Below are positions 34,460-45,174 of a stretch of DNA of 64,000 nt, one piece after another (the stretch's first letter is position 1; every line of letters starts with the position of its first letter). This DNA is from Ceratotherium simum simum. Taxonomy: Eukaryota > Chordata > Mammalia > Perissodactyla > Rhinocerotidae. Where the stretch lies: positions 12,988,070 through 13,052,069 of the forward strand of contig NW_004454166.1 in NCBI RefSeq assembly GCF_000283155.1, read 5' to 3'. The position numbers and the translations under genes were made by a program. The notes beneath the pieces were generated by a model that did not search any database, was not told the DNA's origin, and saw only the letters and a list, made by a program, of their open reading frames with translations.

Positions 34460-35475
34460 ATCGTTCTGCTTTAAACATGTCCTAATGTGAAATGAAAGCA
34501 CATGCCAATCCGAAAGAAACACCAAGATGAATGAGCAGCTGGCCCTGCCCGCAGGCAGGTGCCCTGGGCCGGAGCAGGTACCCCGAGTGCAGACAGCACC
34601 AGATTCCTGCAGAAGAGAACACTCCAGGCAGAGTGGAGAAGGCTGGGCAGAGGCAGTCAGGCAGTGGAGAGGGATGGAACACGTGTTTTGGGGACAAATC
34701 GTGGGCGGAGGATTTCTGTGGTTACCGAGTGGATTTTTTTCTAAGTCCCTATGCAAGAATTTAAGGGCAAGTTCTACCCTCCCCCCTGCAACTGACCTTT
34801 TGCTATTTCAAAATTAAACAGACCTGTGCCTGCATCCACAGCGGTGCGCTGGGACAGAAGTCAATGAGATTATGCACGTGAAAGTGCTTAGCAAGTTAAT
34901 ATTTGTTCAGCCCTGGACCAGTGTAGGGTCATGCTACTGGCACTGGAGGGGCTGGCAGACCCCCCCACCCCACCCCAATATTAACACTGACAATCCAGCA
35001 AGTGTGAAACTGGAGTAAGAGATCACGCCTATATCCCACTTCGGAAGGGTGTTCACCATCCACCTCTCTCGCCCCCACACCAACCTCCTTTTAAAACAAA
35101 GTATTTAAAAAAATACACAAATTCACGACCCACATGACCCACACGGGTATCTGAGCCTCGAGCCTCGCGTGGTCTCATTCACAGTCTGGGAGGGGAGTGT
35201 AAGCACTGGAGGGCCACCTTGAGCCAATACTTTCCCTCAGGGGTGGGAAAAAGCAACCCACCCAGAGGCCCCCGGTAAGGCAAGGTGCGCATGGCAGCCA
35301 GAACCTTGGGAAAGGGTGGAAACGACCAGCTGCCTTCTCCTACCTCCCATTTCTTCCCACAACTCAGGGTGAAGAGACCCCTGCCCTCCAAGGTGGACAC
35401 CACTACGCCTCCACCTTCCCCTCCCCCACACTCCACTGACTCCACCTGGGACCCGTGCGGCACTCTGCCCCCTTC
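34460..35475. other. Unassigned intron DNA
   Basis: Nothing recognised. Open frames at 34482-34817 and 35179-35563 overlap on both strands without protein features. Confidence 0.4.
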
Positions 35476-35479
35476 TCCC

Positions 35480-35700
35480 AGCAGGCCTTCCTAGCCAGGT
35501 CCTCACCTGGACTACTGCATCAGCATAACTGGTCTCAAGTCCCTCCTCTGGCCCAGCCTCCACTCCACTGTGGCAAAAATGGCCTCCCTAAATCTCAGGG
35601 GTGATACAGTCAACCCCCAGCTCAAAGACAGCCAGTGCCCCCCCACTGCCTATAGCAGTTTTTAATGCAAAGTGTGGCTGCCCTCTGTTCTCACAGGTCT
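35480..35700 (+). mobile_element. L2 LINE fragment
   Basis: CCTGGACTACTGCATCAGCA TAACTGGTCTC, then AATGGCCTCCCTAAATCTCA, the L2 3' UTR pattern. Confidence 0.55.
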
Positions 35701-35705
35701 AGAGC

Positions 35706-35845
35706 CAGTGTTTTCCAAAGGGTGTGAAGGGACCACCTTCATCAGAATCACCTGGGGTATTTGTTAAAAGTCCAGTTTCCTGAACTTCCCGAGAATCAGA
35801 AATTCTGGGGGTGGGCTCTGGGATTTTCACCAGAGGAAAAAAAAA
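35706..35845 (+). mobile_element. MER5A-type hAT-Charlie element
   Basis: CAGTGTTTTCCAAAGGGTGT, CATCAGAATCACCTGGGGTA TTTGTTAAAA and GAATCAGAAATTCTGGGGGT GGG are diagnostic. The right terminal repeat is missing. Confidence 0.85.
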
Positions 35846-36064
35846 ATCCCAGATGAACTTTGTGTACACTGAAGTTAGAGAACCCTTTTGCTGGAGTTTC
35901 CCATTGTTTGGAGAAATGTGTCCTACTTCCAACTGCCAGGAACACATCCGACCCCCTTCCATGGTCCCGCATCAGGACTAGGGGTCAGTCTTCCTTCCTA
36001 CAGCTGATCCTACACTCACCGCCAAAGACTAGACAATCAGGGTTCCCAAAGTAGCCCATTCCAG

Positions 36065-36165
36065 CTCTCCACTGAGTGACTAAAGGGAAGTCACCGCACA
36101 TCCACAGGCCTCAGTTTCCCATATATACAATGGGTGGCATATGTGCTAAGGTCCCTTTCAACTCC
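36065..36165 (+). mobile_element. MIR SINE fragment
   Basis: CAGGCCTCAGTTTCCCATAT ATACAATGGGTGGC. Confidence 0.55.
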
Positions 36166-36534
36166 AAAATAAGGTATATGTTGTATCACGTTATGTTCTG
36201 TTGGATCAGAGGTTCCAGTCCTAAAGTTCTAAGAAGGTGCATTTTTCTGTTTACTTGGGGGTGAGGGTGGGGATTCCTTTCTCTTTCAAAGTGAAACTTT
36301 TAAAAAGCATCTCTCATACTCCATCCAACTTCCAATTTCCACTAAAGGAGAGCCGAGCAATGTTTACCTTCCTGGCACAGCTTTGTTTTTTTTTTTTAAC
36401 GTTCACTTCTAGAAATTTTTCCAAACCCTTTCCATAGGCCAAAGAGGAGGCATGAGCTGTGTGTAAGATTACAACCTACCAGCAGCCCCTCATTCCCCTG
36501 CTGTTTACTGAGGCTTTTTATATCCTTCTTGAGA

Positions 36535-36620
36535 TGTAATCCTCCCAACATCTCCATTTTAAAGACCAGAAAATCGAGGCTCAGAGAGCTTAAGTTGCCC
36601 AAGGCAGCACAGCCGGCCTG
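36535..36620 (-). mobile_element. MIR SINE fragment, minus strand
   Basis: CATTTTAAAGACCAGAAAAT CGAGGCTCAGAGAGCTTAAG TTGCCCAAGG. Confidence 0.7.
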
Positions 36621-36624
36621 CAAG

Positions 36625-37595
36625 ACTCAATGACGTGGATCGCTGAACCCTGAAACTCGCCATGTTTGCACCACAATGAGTCAATGCTGAGTTCCAGAGA
36701 CAGGGAGAGCAGCTACGCCAAATGCAATTCTGGCCAGCAAGCTGTGCCCTCCAAGGCATGGCGGGAGCGCTAACCAGCCAGCCCCACATCCTAACAGCTT
36801 TCCACAGAGAGCTGCTGGAAGACTGTGCACGCAGGGGAGGGGGGAGACGGGGCTGAGCAACAGCCGCACGAGCAAAAGCGATGCCAGGGATTTAGTCAAC
36901 AGAGAGCTAACATGAGTCAACAGAGGGTGCCGCTGCCAAGCACACTAATGGCATCTTCAGCTGCATTAATAGAAGGCAAGTGTCTAGGGCAGGCCCAGGG
37001 AGTCCTGCCCTGCTCTGATCAGACCACACCTGAGGGCTGGGCCGGGCAGGGCTGGGCTACTGAGAGGGAGGCCCCTCCCAAGGCAGGGCCAGGTTGTCTG
37101 AAGAGGAGTGGCTCTGAGTGGCACTCTGGTTGGGAGGGTGGATGAGGACTCCCCTGGAAGCTGGGTGTGTACAGCAAGCCCACTGTACGCCAAGTGTTAT
37201 AGACGGGATTTTTAAAAGATCCTTTCATCCACATTTTATCAAAGATTGAGAAATCACTGACTATCCACAGCAAAGGTTAAGACACAGGCGTGCGAGGAGC
37301 ACAGCCCACCACCAGACAAGACAGGGCTCCAGGCCCTGTCAGAGGAGGATTGCTGGAGAAGACAATTACAGTTGTTTCTTCCTTTATTATATATAACAAT
37401 TGGGCCGTGGCTTGGCCAAGACGTGGACCTAACACAATAGGTATTTGAAAAATGCACAAGGGACCCTGGATTTGAGATCCTATAATCTCAAGTGTCAAAA
37501 TCTCCAGGGAGTCCTCCCAATTCCCCCAGCCCGTCCATCCCCCAGCAATGTCTGGGTGAGCCTGTCATCACTTAGCATCACTCAGAATAAAAAGA
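36625..37595. other. Unassigned intron DNA
   Basis: AGTCAACAGAG occurs twice, 21 bp apart (36894-36904, 36915-36925). The second copy overlaps an AP-1-like TGAGTCA. No exon recognised. Confidence 0.4.
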
Positions 37596-37599
37596 CATG

Positions 37600-37710
37600 C
37601 TTCTACCTGTGTTTCCCAAGAGCCCCAAGGCCACCTCTCATTCACCTTTGTGTCCACAGCACAGCGCCTGGCACACTGGAGACGCCCAATAGTGTTGACT
37701 GAAGACTGAG
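37600..37710 (+). mobile_element. L2 LINE 3' end
   Basis: CACCTTTGTGTCCACAGCAC AGCGCCTGGCACACTGGAGA CGCCCAATAG. Confidence 0.65.
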
Positions 37711-37714
37711 GTGC

Positions 37715-39335
37715 CCAGCAAGGTCACACTGAGGGTGGTGTTGTGTGTGAGGCAATTTCAGAACACAAGTATCCTAACCCGGGCTAATAAAATGGTTTAC
37801 GACAATGCGTAACCACTTTTAGTACGCTGAGCAAAGGATTCTTGCAGCTAACACCACCAGAGGGTTTTAACGACAAAGGAGCCATAGTTAGCCTGGCCAG
37901 TGCACGGAGTGCCTGCGGAAGTGGCTGCAGACAGAAAATCCAGCTTAGAGGTATGGTGGTCAAAGGTAAATCCTATCTGTGCGCCATGCAGCAATGCCAC
38001 ACCAGATCCCAGGAAGCAGTAAAAATCCAGAAACGCAGAAGGATAATGACAAGTGGGGCCAAACGCCAAAAACGAGCGCATAAAATGTGCGTCTGGTGGA
38101 ATGGGGCTGAGGGAGGAGCACGCGGGCTACAAATCCATTAGGAGCTGGCCTCCTGGCGCTCACCTAGTAACTCCGAGAATTAATTACAGGAACCAAAACT
38201 CCGATCTGGGAAGACTAGCGTAGGAGACTGCGTGATGCAGTTCTAGTATCTAATAAATCTTTAAATCCATGAGCCGGGCTCACTGGTGATTCTTCATCTT
38301 TCCTCCTGGAGAGCTCACATGACAAAAGCGAGCATTTGCTTTTTATTTGCGTTTGGACAACGTGTATATACGTGTGTGTGTGTGTGTCTGTATAAATAAA
38401 ATTTAGGGTTCACTAAATCATATCTTAAAGCACCATGAAATCTGCCATCATAAGACAACCTGGTGAATTCTTTTGTCAAGTAGCCTTTTATCAAGTGAAG
38501 AAACCTTTTAGGATGCAAATATTCCCCTCCCCCTGACTCAGTAAAGCCTCCACCAGCTGTAATAAGTCACCATTCCCATCACAACCTGTTCATCTGTGTA
38601 CCTGCGTGGGTCTATTCACCACGCATGCACTTATACTCAGTTTGCATTTTTCATCCCAGAAATGCCACTTAAACCTGTCGCACAAACCTGACAGAAGCAA
38701 TATGTTTTATAAACGAATCATCCCTGGGGAACAGACAAGAAAACCAGCAGCAAGGAGCACTGTCAAAGTTCCCAAGGAGAGCATTCCTCTCCCAGATCCG
38801 AGATGCAAAATACGCCACATCCTCTGCACACACCAGCTGCCCACTCCAGAAGCTGCCTGCTCACCTCTCCACTCCTCCAGGCTCTTCAGGCCTCCTCTCC
38901 CAGCTGAATACAAGCTGGAGAGCCTCAATCTTGGGGAGCAGTCACATTTTAATGCTATTTTAAAGACAAGAGCTCTAAGCACCGGAACGTTGGCTCTTTT
39001 TCCATGAATAAAAAGGCCCCCAAAGGGTATTCTCACAACGAAACGATATGCAGAGCACCAGGAGCCACAGAAATCAAATTGCCATAAACTGAAACTATCT
39101 CAAAATTAAACCTATACAGGGAAGCGTTTCAACTCCAGGCCAAGCAGGCTCTGATTTCTCCATCTAAAACCCTTACATGTTCCTAGAGCTCTCAAGAAGC
39201 CCAAAGAATTTCCCCCACCCGGGAAGGCCTAAATGCTTTCTTTGCAACTCCAGGTGTGTTATTTTTTTCTCTTGAAACCCTCGGGATGATCTGTAACATT
39301 CATCTAAAGCTCAACCATTGTTGTGTCCTCAGTCA
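37715..39335. other. Unassigned intron DNA before the CpG island
   Basis: A (GT)n run at about 38371-38390. No other repeat or exon recognised. Confidence 0.4.
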
Positions 39336-40342
39336 CACCCAAAGATTCCCAAAGGCACCGTCTGCCGCAGCGCCGGGTGCACGGTAGGCGCCCCATTAAT
39401 GTGCGGATTTGATTTGATGAGATCTGGCCCCCTCGGCTAGAAAAACTCATTGGTAGGTGGACGCCCTGGCGGGGACAGCTGCGCCGGCCTAGCTCTCTGC
39501 CGGAGGGGCGGGGTGCAACCACCTGTGGGCGGGCGGCCCGGGACTCGGCCCTGGCGCCGCTAGCCTGGGGTACCTTGGCAGACCCACGCACGTCGCCCGG
39601 GGGCAAGTCCGGCGCGCCAGGCCCCGTGGGCGCCCCGGGGCCGACTCCCAGCGCCCCAGCGAGGGCTCTGCCGAAGCAAAGTTGGCCGGGTCCAAGAGAA
39701 CCGATTCTCGAGTCAGCTCCCAAGCTGCCCAACCCCCTGCGAGGCTGCGGGCCAGAGGGGATCTCGCGGATGGGGATGCGGGAAGGCACCGAGAGGGGAT
39801 CAGGAGAGAGCAGAAATGGTCCCCTGACTCCCTCCCAAGCCGGGGGCACCTGCCCGGCAGCAGGCGAGGGGGCTTCCCCTCCCTGCCACCTCACGAGGCC
39901 TGGTGGCGGGTTTGTGGGGGCAAGCGGGCTACCCCGGGGCGGCCCCGCATCGCTTTGAGATTTTCTAATAAACCAGCACCGTGAAGTCCCCGGCTGGAAC
40001 CTGGGAGGCGGAAGGGGAATCCCGGGGGCGGGGGCTCAAGACAAGGGGACTGGGTGCTGGGGAGGGAGTGAGGCCCAAAGGACAAGGCGGGAGCCAGAGA
40101 AGGCGCAACCCGGCAGCGCACTGTGCCCAAGAGGGGGCGCGGGCCAGGGATGGCGCCCCAGAAAAGAGCGGGACAGGTGGCCCGAGAGGGAAGCAGGGTT
40201 AAGGAGTGCTCGCAGGAGGAGAAGGGGGAGGGGATCCCCAGAGAGGTGCAAAGGGAGCGCCCCAGAAGGAATCACTGGGGGGAGGGGGAGCTGCCCCAAG
40301 GGGCGCGGGATGGCAGTGCCCCGGACCGGCCCCGTCACTCAC

Positions 40343-40472
40343 CGGCAGGTCCACGCTCACTTCGGTCCCGTCCAGCAGGAAGACGCGGCAGTAGAGGGTG
40401 GCCTTGGCGGCGCCGGCGGCAGAGATGTGCACGGCCGCGCCGCCCGTGAGCAGGGGCCCGCCGCCGGCCGGG
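40343..40472 (-). CDS. EPB41L4B: EPB41L4B exon 1, 3' part of coding exon (5' part lost in assembly gap)
   Basis: Read on the minus strand, this gives 43 codons. They begin with a Gly/Ala/Pro-rich stretch (PAGGGPLLTGGAA), continue VHISAAGAAKATLYCRV and end FLLDGTEVSVDLP. A GTGAGT donor follows at 40342-40337, so the intron falls between codons. The end is the first beta strand of the F1 (ubiquitin-like) lobe of a FERM domain. The 4.1-family relative EPB41L5 has a similar LLDGT-VSVDLP motif, but the VHISAAGAAKATLY lead-in matches what I recall of EPB41L4B (EHM2). EPB41L4B is a membrane-cortex adaptor linked to actin organisation and cell migration. The start codon is not visible: the frame stays open into the gap at 40473. 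The exon lies in a CpG island, as expected of a first exon. An open frame also reads through the donor to 40199, but the donor and the exon 2 match show that this is intron. Confidence 0.93.
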
Positions 40473-41111
40473 NNNNNNNNNNNNNNNNNNNNNNNNNNNN
40501 NNNNNNNNNNNNNNNNNNNNNNNNNNNNNNNNNNNNNNNNNNNNNNNNNNNNNNNNNNNNNNNNNNNNNNNNNNNNNNNNNNNNNNNNNNNNNNNNNNNN
40601 NNNNNNNNNNNNNNNNNNNNNNNNNNNNNNNNNNNNNNNNNNNNNNNNNNNNNNNNNNNNNNNNNNNNNNNNNNNNNNNNNNNNNNNNNNNNNNNNNNNN
40701 NNNNNNNNNNNNNNNNNNNNNNNNNNNNNNNNNNNNNNNNNNNNNNNNNNNNNNNNNNNNNNNNNNNNNNNNNNNNNNNNNNNNNNNNNNNNNNNNNNNN
40801 NNNNNNNNNNNNNNNNNNNNNNNNNNNNNNNNNNNNNNNNNNNNNNNNNNNNNNNNNNNNNNNNNNNNNNNNNNNNNNNNNNNNNNNNNNNNNNNNNNNN
40901 NNNNNNNNNNNNNNNNNNNNNNNNNNNNNNNNNNNNNNNNNNNNNNNNNNNNNNNNNNNNNNNNNNNNNNNNNNNNNNNNNNNNNNNNNNNNNNNNNNNN
41001 NNNNNNNNNNNNNNNNNNNNNNNNNNNNNNNNNNNNNNNNNNNNNNNNNNNNNNNNNNNNNNNNNNNNNNNNNNNNNNNNNNNNNNNNNNNNNNNNNNNN
41101 NNNNNNNNNNN
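40473..41111. other. Assembly gap (639 N) across the start of exon 1
   Basis: A run of 639 unspecified bases between two very GC-rich edges. On the minus strand it replaces the start codon, the N-terminal codons and probably part of the 5' UTR of EPB41L4B. Any long translated frame spanning it is an artefact. The gap length may be an estimate. Confidence 0.99.
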
Positions 41112-41280
41112 GCCGAGGAGGCCCCGCCGAGCGCCCGCTCCCAAGACGCCCGGTCCTGCGCCGGCAGCCCCCGCCTCCCACCTGGGAGGCTGCACCTCCA
41201 GCCGCCACCACCGCCGCGGGGACTGCAGCACGCCCTCCTCCCTCGGGGCTGCGCCGGGTAATTGCAAACCGGGTCTGTGC

Positions 41281-41307
41281 TGCCCCCTGCCGGCCCGAGC
41301 GCCCCCT
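41281..41307. promoter_or_regulatory. Possible CTCF-type GCGCCCCCT motif
   Basis: GCGCCCCCT at 41299-41307, with a second CCCCCTG-type core at about 41281-41289, resembles the reverse complement of the CTCF core. It sits at the outer edge of the CpG island. Motif match only. Confidence 0.25.
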
Positions 41308-41317
41308 ATTGCTGTAG

Positions 41318-41356
41318 GTGTGCTCACGTGTGTACACGTAGGTGAGCACACACGTG
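41318..41356. promoter_or_regulatory. Inverted repeat with two CACGTG E-boxes upstream of EPB41L4B
   Basis: Arms GTGTGCTCAC (41318-41327) and GTGAGCACAC (41342-41351) are perfect reverse complements around a 14-base loop. Two canonical CACGTG E-boxes lie at 41325-41330 and 41351-41356, spaced 26 bp apart. USF, MYC/MAX and MiT/TFE factors are known to bind CACGTG. The position just upstream of the presumed start site makes a promoter element plausible, but function is inferred. Confidence 0.5.
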
Positions 41357-41371
41357 TTTCCGGCGCCCCGA

Positions 41372-42300
41372 GCCCTGGAGACGCCCGAGAGTCTCCCCTT
41401 GCCTTGTTAGAAAAACAGGGCTGCATGCCCTCCGGGAAGCCTTGACCTGGAGGCCAGAGAGAGAGTAGTATTAAGTGCAAGTTCTACCGGGCATTCATTT
41501 TCCCCTTCTGGAAGAGGAGAGGGGAGGACTAGGTAATCTACAAGGTCTCTGCTACTTGATTAATTTGTCAGTTTAAGATCTCAGAGCTGGAAGGGCCCTT
41601 TCATCCATTCCAGTCCGATGGACTCATTCCAGATAAGGATGGAGGCCCGGGGCGGAGTGGGTGTCCTTTTCCGTCATACTACGCGGAAAAACACCTTTCC
41701 TTAAGGAACTCGTGTCCAGCATTGAGACAGAGGCATAAATAGCCATAGCTGAGAATGCTAGTAAAGGTTGAAGAAGTTACTGGAAAGCAGAGTAGAACTG
41801 AGGCCCGAAAATGACTAGTACAGGACACACTGAGAATATCGGAGGCAGAGGGAAGTGTTTATAAACAATGCCCCTCGGGGAGAAGTGGGTTTTCCAGTAT
41901 TGCTGAGTGTGGAATGTGGAAGAAGACCAGGCTGAAAGGAGATCAGGCCTCTTGGGAAAAATAACACTATTTTTTGTGCCTGACACTGTGCTAAACCCTC
42001 TCATTTCCTCATCTCACTTAATCCTTGCAACAGCCTGGTTCTACAGACATTCTTATCCCCATTGCACAGAGGAGGAAATTGAAGCTTAGGGAGTTTTAAG
42101 AGACTTGCCCCAGATTCCACGGTTAATACGCTCATTTGCTGGGCTTCAAAGCTGTTGCTCCTAACGGCTACCTCTACTGCCAGGCTGAGGCATGTGGCAC
42201 GATTGCAAGCAATGAAGGTTTCTGAGAGGCCTGGACAAAGGCAGTGGCCACAGCAGAAGAGACAGAGAAAGAGGGAGGGTTGAATTCAGGAGGCATTCCG
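41372..42300. other. Intergenic DNA upstream of EPB41L4B
   Basis: An old L2/MIR-like patch at 41980-42100 (TGTGCTAAACCCTCTCATTT, CCATTGCACAGAGGAGGAAA). Otherwise unassigned. Confidence 0.45.
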
Positions 42301-42309
42301 ACATAGACA

Positions 42310-42490
42310 TTTACTGAGGATCAGGCACTGTCTTAGGTGATTTCATGGATGATATTTTAGTTAATTCTCACTCCAGCCCTTCCAGGTAGTTCCGTTTATC
42401 CGCATTGACTGAGATGGAGTTGGAGGCTTAGAGAAGTCATATCCTTGCCCGAAGTCTCACAGCTCCTGAATGGCAGCAGCCAACACTTGT
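42310..42490 (-). mobile_element. MIR/L2-type fragment, minus strand
   Basis: GATCAGGCACTGTCTTAGGT, GGAGGCTTAGAGAAGTCATA and CTCACAGCTCCTGAATGGCA G. Confidence 0.6.
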
Positions 42491-42705
42491 TGCCTAGCGT
42501 TCCCTTTATAACTCTACAGGGGTCTACCCTGTGATGGTGCACTCTGAGGGGGTGTCTCCCATCAGCCTTCAGACAACCACTCTGCTCCCCTCCCCCAAGG
42601 CTAAACTTCATAGAATACCATCAGCAAGTTGGTGTTCAAAGCTAGCCCAACCTACTTACTGGTTTCTAAGGATAGCCCATTTCCTACTATGTAGCCCAGG
42701 AATGC

Positions 42706-43169
42706 TGTGGTAGACTGAATAACGGCTCCCCCCCAAGATGTTCACATGCCAGTCCCCAGAACCTGTGAATATGTTACCTTACATGGCAAAAGGGACTTTG
42801 CCGATGTGATTACGTTACAGAATTTGAGGTGGGGAGCTTATCCAGGAATATCTGGGTGGGTCCAATATAATCACAAGGCTCCTTATGAGAGGGAGACAGG
42901 AGGTTCAGAGTCAGAGAAGGTGATGTGACAATGGCAGCAGAAGTTAGAGTGATGTGTCCAGGAGCCGAGGAATTCAGGCAGCCACTAGAAGCTGGAAAAG
43001 GTAAGGAACAGATTATCCCCCTAGATATTCCAGAAGGAGTGCACCTTTTGATTTGAGCCTTTAAAATCCATCTCAGACTTCTGACCTCTAGAATTATATG
43101 ATAATACATTTGTGTTGTTTTAAACTACTAAGTCTGTGGTAGTTTATTCCGACAGCAATAGGAAGCTAC
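42706..43169 (+). mobile_element. MLT1-type (MaLR) LTR
   Basis: Starts TGTGGTAGACTGAATAACGG CTCCC, with GATGTTCACATGCCAGTCCC and GGGACTTTGCCGATGTGATT, and ends TTTTAAACTACTAAGTCTGT GGTAGTTTATTC…AGCAATAGGAAGCTAC. Confidence 0.85.
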
Positions 43170-43279
43170 TTCAAGTGCAGTCTTAAGTAATATTAGCTTG
43201 GTGCATTGCAGTTTTCACAGCCTCTTGGTACTCTCGTAGTGCCAGCCCTCTCATAGTAAGCACCATTCAGGTTTGTGAT

Positions 43280-43410
43280 TATCCACTGTCATTCTCTCCC
43301 ACTAGACTTTAGGCTCCATGAGGACAGGACTTTTTCTTGTTCATCATTCTATCCCCACCCAGCACCCAGCCTGCTGTCTGCAAAGGCGTTCAATAAATGC
43401 TTGTTGAATG
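43280..43410 (+). mobile_element. L2 LINE 3' end
   Basis: CTAGACTTTAGGCTCCATGA GGACAGGACTTT and GTTCAATAAATGCTTGTTGA ATGAATG: a well-preserved L2 terminus. Confidence 0.88.
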
Positions 43411-43739
43411 AATGCGGGATCTCAGTTCATCTTCATAAGGGCCCTGTGGGGTATTATCTTTTAGAGATGGGGAAAATGAAGTTTGGAGGGGAGGCTGGAG
43501 TCATGCTCATGTCTCCTGACTCCAGATCCCACGTGCTACTGACAATACCATGTCATCGAGAATCCCACGGGGACTCCAGATGGCTTTAGTTCTACCTGTT
43601 ACCTCCTCTGTGTCAGGACAGAGTACTGACAGTACTGTGTACTGTCCCCTAATGGAGCTCATTCAGTCCTCCTCATAATAGTGATTTCAGCACTATTTTC
43701 TCTACCACACAGAGGAGAAACAGAGGCTCAGGCCTTCTT

Positions 43740-44640
43740 TTGATTAAATTTCATGTCACTCAAGTTTCAACCTCAGAATTTCAACATTTGATGAGCCAGT
43801 TGGCATTGTCAACTGTCACAGTGTTAGGTATTTCAGTGACTGCTCTTTCTTAATCTTTTCCTTTCAGGCCTAAAAGTCCTTATCCTTGTCATCTGAGCTC
43901 TGTAACCAGCCCTTCAAAAAATTCTAATTGCCCTCTCTCGAACCTCCTCTGTGCCACGCGCGAATGAACCAGAACTGCACACGTATCCTGTTTATCAATA
44001 CATCACTCTTTTAGGAGCCCCCAGTATTTCACCTGCATTTCTGTCTAGAACTCTCTTGGGCTGAAGTTCTCAAGAAACAATCTACACCGAATTCCAGGTC
44101 CTTTCCTTGGTCATAAGCAGCAGCTTGACTTGCTCAATTGCACGAGCATCATTTGGAATTTGATCCCGAGAGTCACCTTCTTGCCTTCTCCTCTTTCAGG
44201 CTCAGCTGCCACTTCTTTGCCCACCTCCTCAGCTTCTGAGAACTTCCCATCCTCCTTCCCATCACCACTCGGGAGTTTTGTGTCATCACAAACCGGGGAG
44301 AGTTCCTTGTGCCCACCCTTCCTCCAGAGTAGTTTTACACGTTAATTAAACAGTCCTTAGTCCTGTCTCTAAGGAACTCCTTTCAGAAATGTGCCATTTG
44401 TCCCCATCCTTTGTTTCCTGGCTCATTTCCTAGACTCAATAAAATTGTGCCCTCATTCCATCAGGCTGCTTCCCCCCCCCCGCCACCAACATAGAACAAG
44501 ATTACACTTTAATGTATGTTCCTATTTGCTCCCTTGTAAATTTTTCTTTCCATAAACATTTATTGAGACCTTACTATGTACCACAAAGCCTTCCTTGCCC
44601 TTCCAAGTGTTTAATAAATGTTGGCTCAATCTTTCTGCCA
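43740..44640 (+). mobile_element. Possible CR1/L3-type ancient LINE fragment
   Basis: Texture and strings such as GTGTCATCACAAACCGGG and AGTCCTGTCTCTAAGGAACT CC resemble L3/CR1 3' regions, with a C-run at 44472-44482 and an L2-like end near 44620. Weak assignment. Confidence 0.3.
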
Positions 44641-44680
44641 TCGTTTCACAATAATAATAGCTATCATTAATTAAAACCTG

Positions 44681-45172
44681 TGGAGGGCAGCTGTGGTCAC
44701 TGCCAGCCTAGCATCCATTTTCCTCTTTGGGTTACTTTGCAGAACTTCTTCACCCGCACTCAGAGGGCTAGTGGTCTAGGTAAAGCTGACCCCACCCCCT
44801 GCCTCAGGTGTTGGCACGTGATCAGCCCTGGCCGATCAGAGCATTGCATTTCCTAGAGACCTGTTGCTGGCTCAAGAATGGGAACTCTTGCTGAAATTAT
44901 TGGGAGAGGAAATTTCCTGCCACTGGGATTGATGAACCAGCAGTGCCTAAGCCTGGAACTACTTGCTGTGGGCCCACCTTGACACCAAATGGAGAAAGCC
45001 TGAGGATGACACCCACACCAAGAGAAGCAGAGCCAAGAGATGGAGAGACATAGAGTTCTGATGACAATTTGATTTTGACTACCTGGATCCAGCCATGCCT
45101 GAAGCTAGACCTACCGTCTGGAATTTACAATTTAAGGAGTGATTCAGATTAGAATAAAGATTTTCCAGGTCT
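44681..45172 (+). mobile_element. LTR-like (MaLR/ERVL type) element, diverged
   Basis: GGCACGTGATCAGCCCTGGC CGATCAGAGCATTGCATTTC, AATTATTGGGAGAGGAAATT and GACTACCTGGATCCAGCCAT GCCTGAAGC are typical of old MLT1-class LTRs. Confidence 0.5.
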
Positions 45173-45174
45173 CA

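Larger units (their letters stand above)
6721..40342 (-). other. EPB41L4B: EPB41L4B intron 1 (about 33.6 kb)
   Basis: Bounded by the GT donor of exon 1 at 40342-40341 and the AG acceptor of exon 2 at 6722-6721. It holds only interspersed repeats and unassigned DNA; I found no further coding exon. The first 1 kb downstream of exon 1 (39340-40342) is still CpG-rich. A long first intron is usual in this family and is where regulatory elements would be expected. Confidence 0.9.
39340..41370 (-). promoter_or_regulatory. EPB41L4B: CpG island and putative EPB41L4B promoter region
   Basis: CpG density and G+C rise sharply from about 39340, stay high on both sides of the gap and fall away after about 41370; the flanking DNA is CpG-poor. 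The island covers exon 1 and about 1 kb of intron 1. No TATA box is visible in the readable part, in keeping with a dispersed CpG-island promoter. The transcription start cannot be placed because of the gap; it should lie in the gap or between 41112 and about 41300. Confidence 0.8.

Noticed and set aside
34325..34756. 143-codon frame ending ARGSRVRIPGADRCSAYQ
   Set aside because: The C-terminal part is a translation of an ERE SINE (34210-34455); similar peptides appear in other EREs (53612-53818, 58007-58285).
39304..39894. 196-codon minus-strand open frame in the CpG island
   Set aside because: GC-rich DNA has few stops. The product is Pro/Gly/Arg-rich without domains, overlaps other frames on both strands and lies in intron 1.
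40199..40342. Extension of the HISAAG…DLP frame into VSDGAGPGHC
   Set aside because: The extension starts exactly at a GTGAGT donor and the following exon 2 matches the expected FERM sequence, so this is intron read-through.
40310..41480. Very long open frames (287-381 codons) across the CpG island on both strands
   Set aside because: They exist only because the 639-base gap translates as X. Only the minus-strand frame ending at 40343 has protein and splice evidence.
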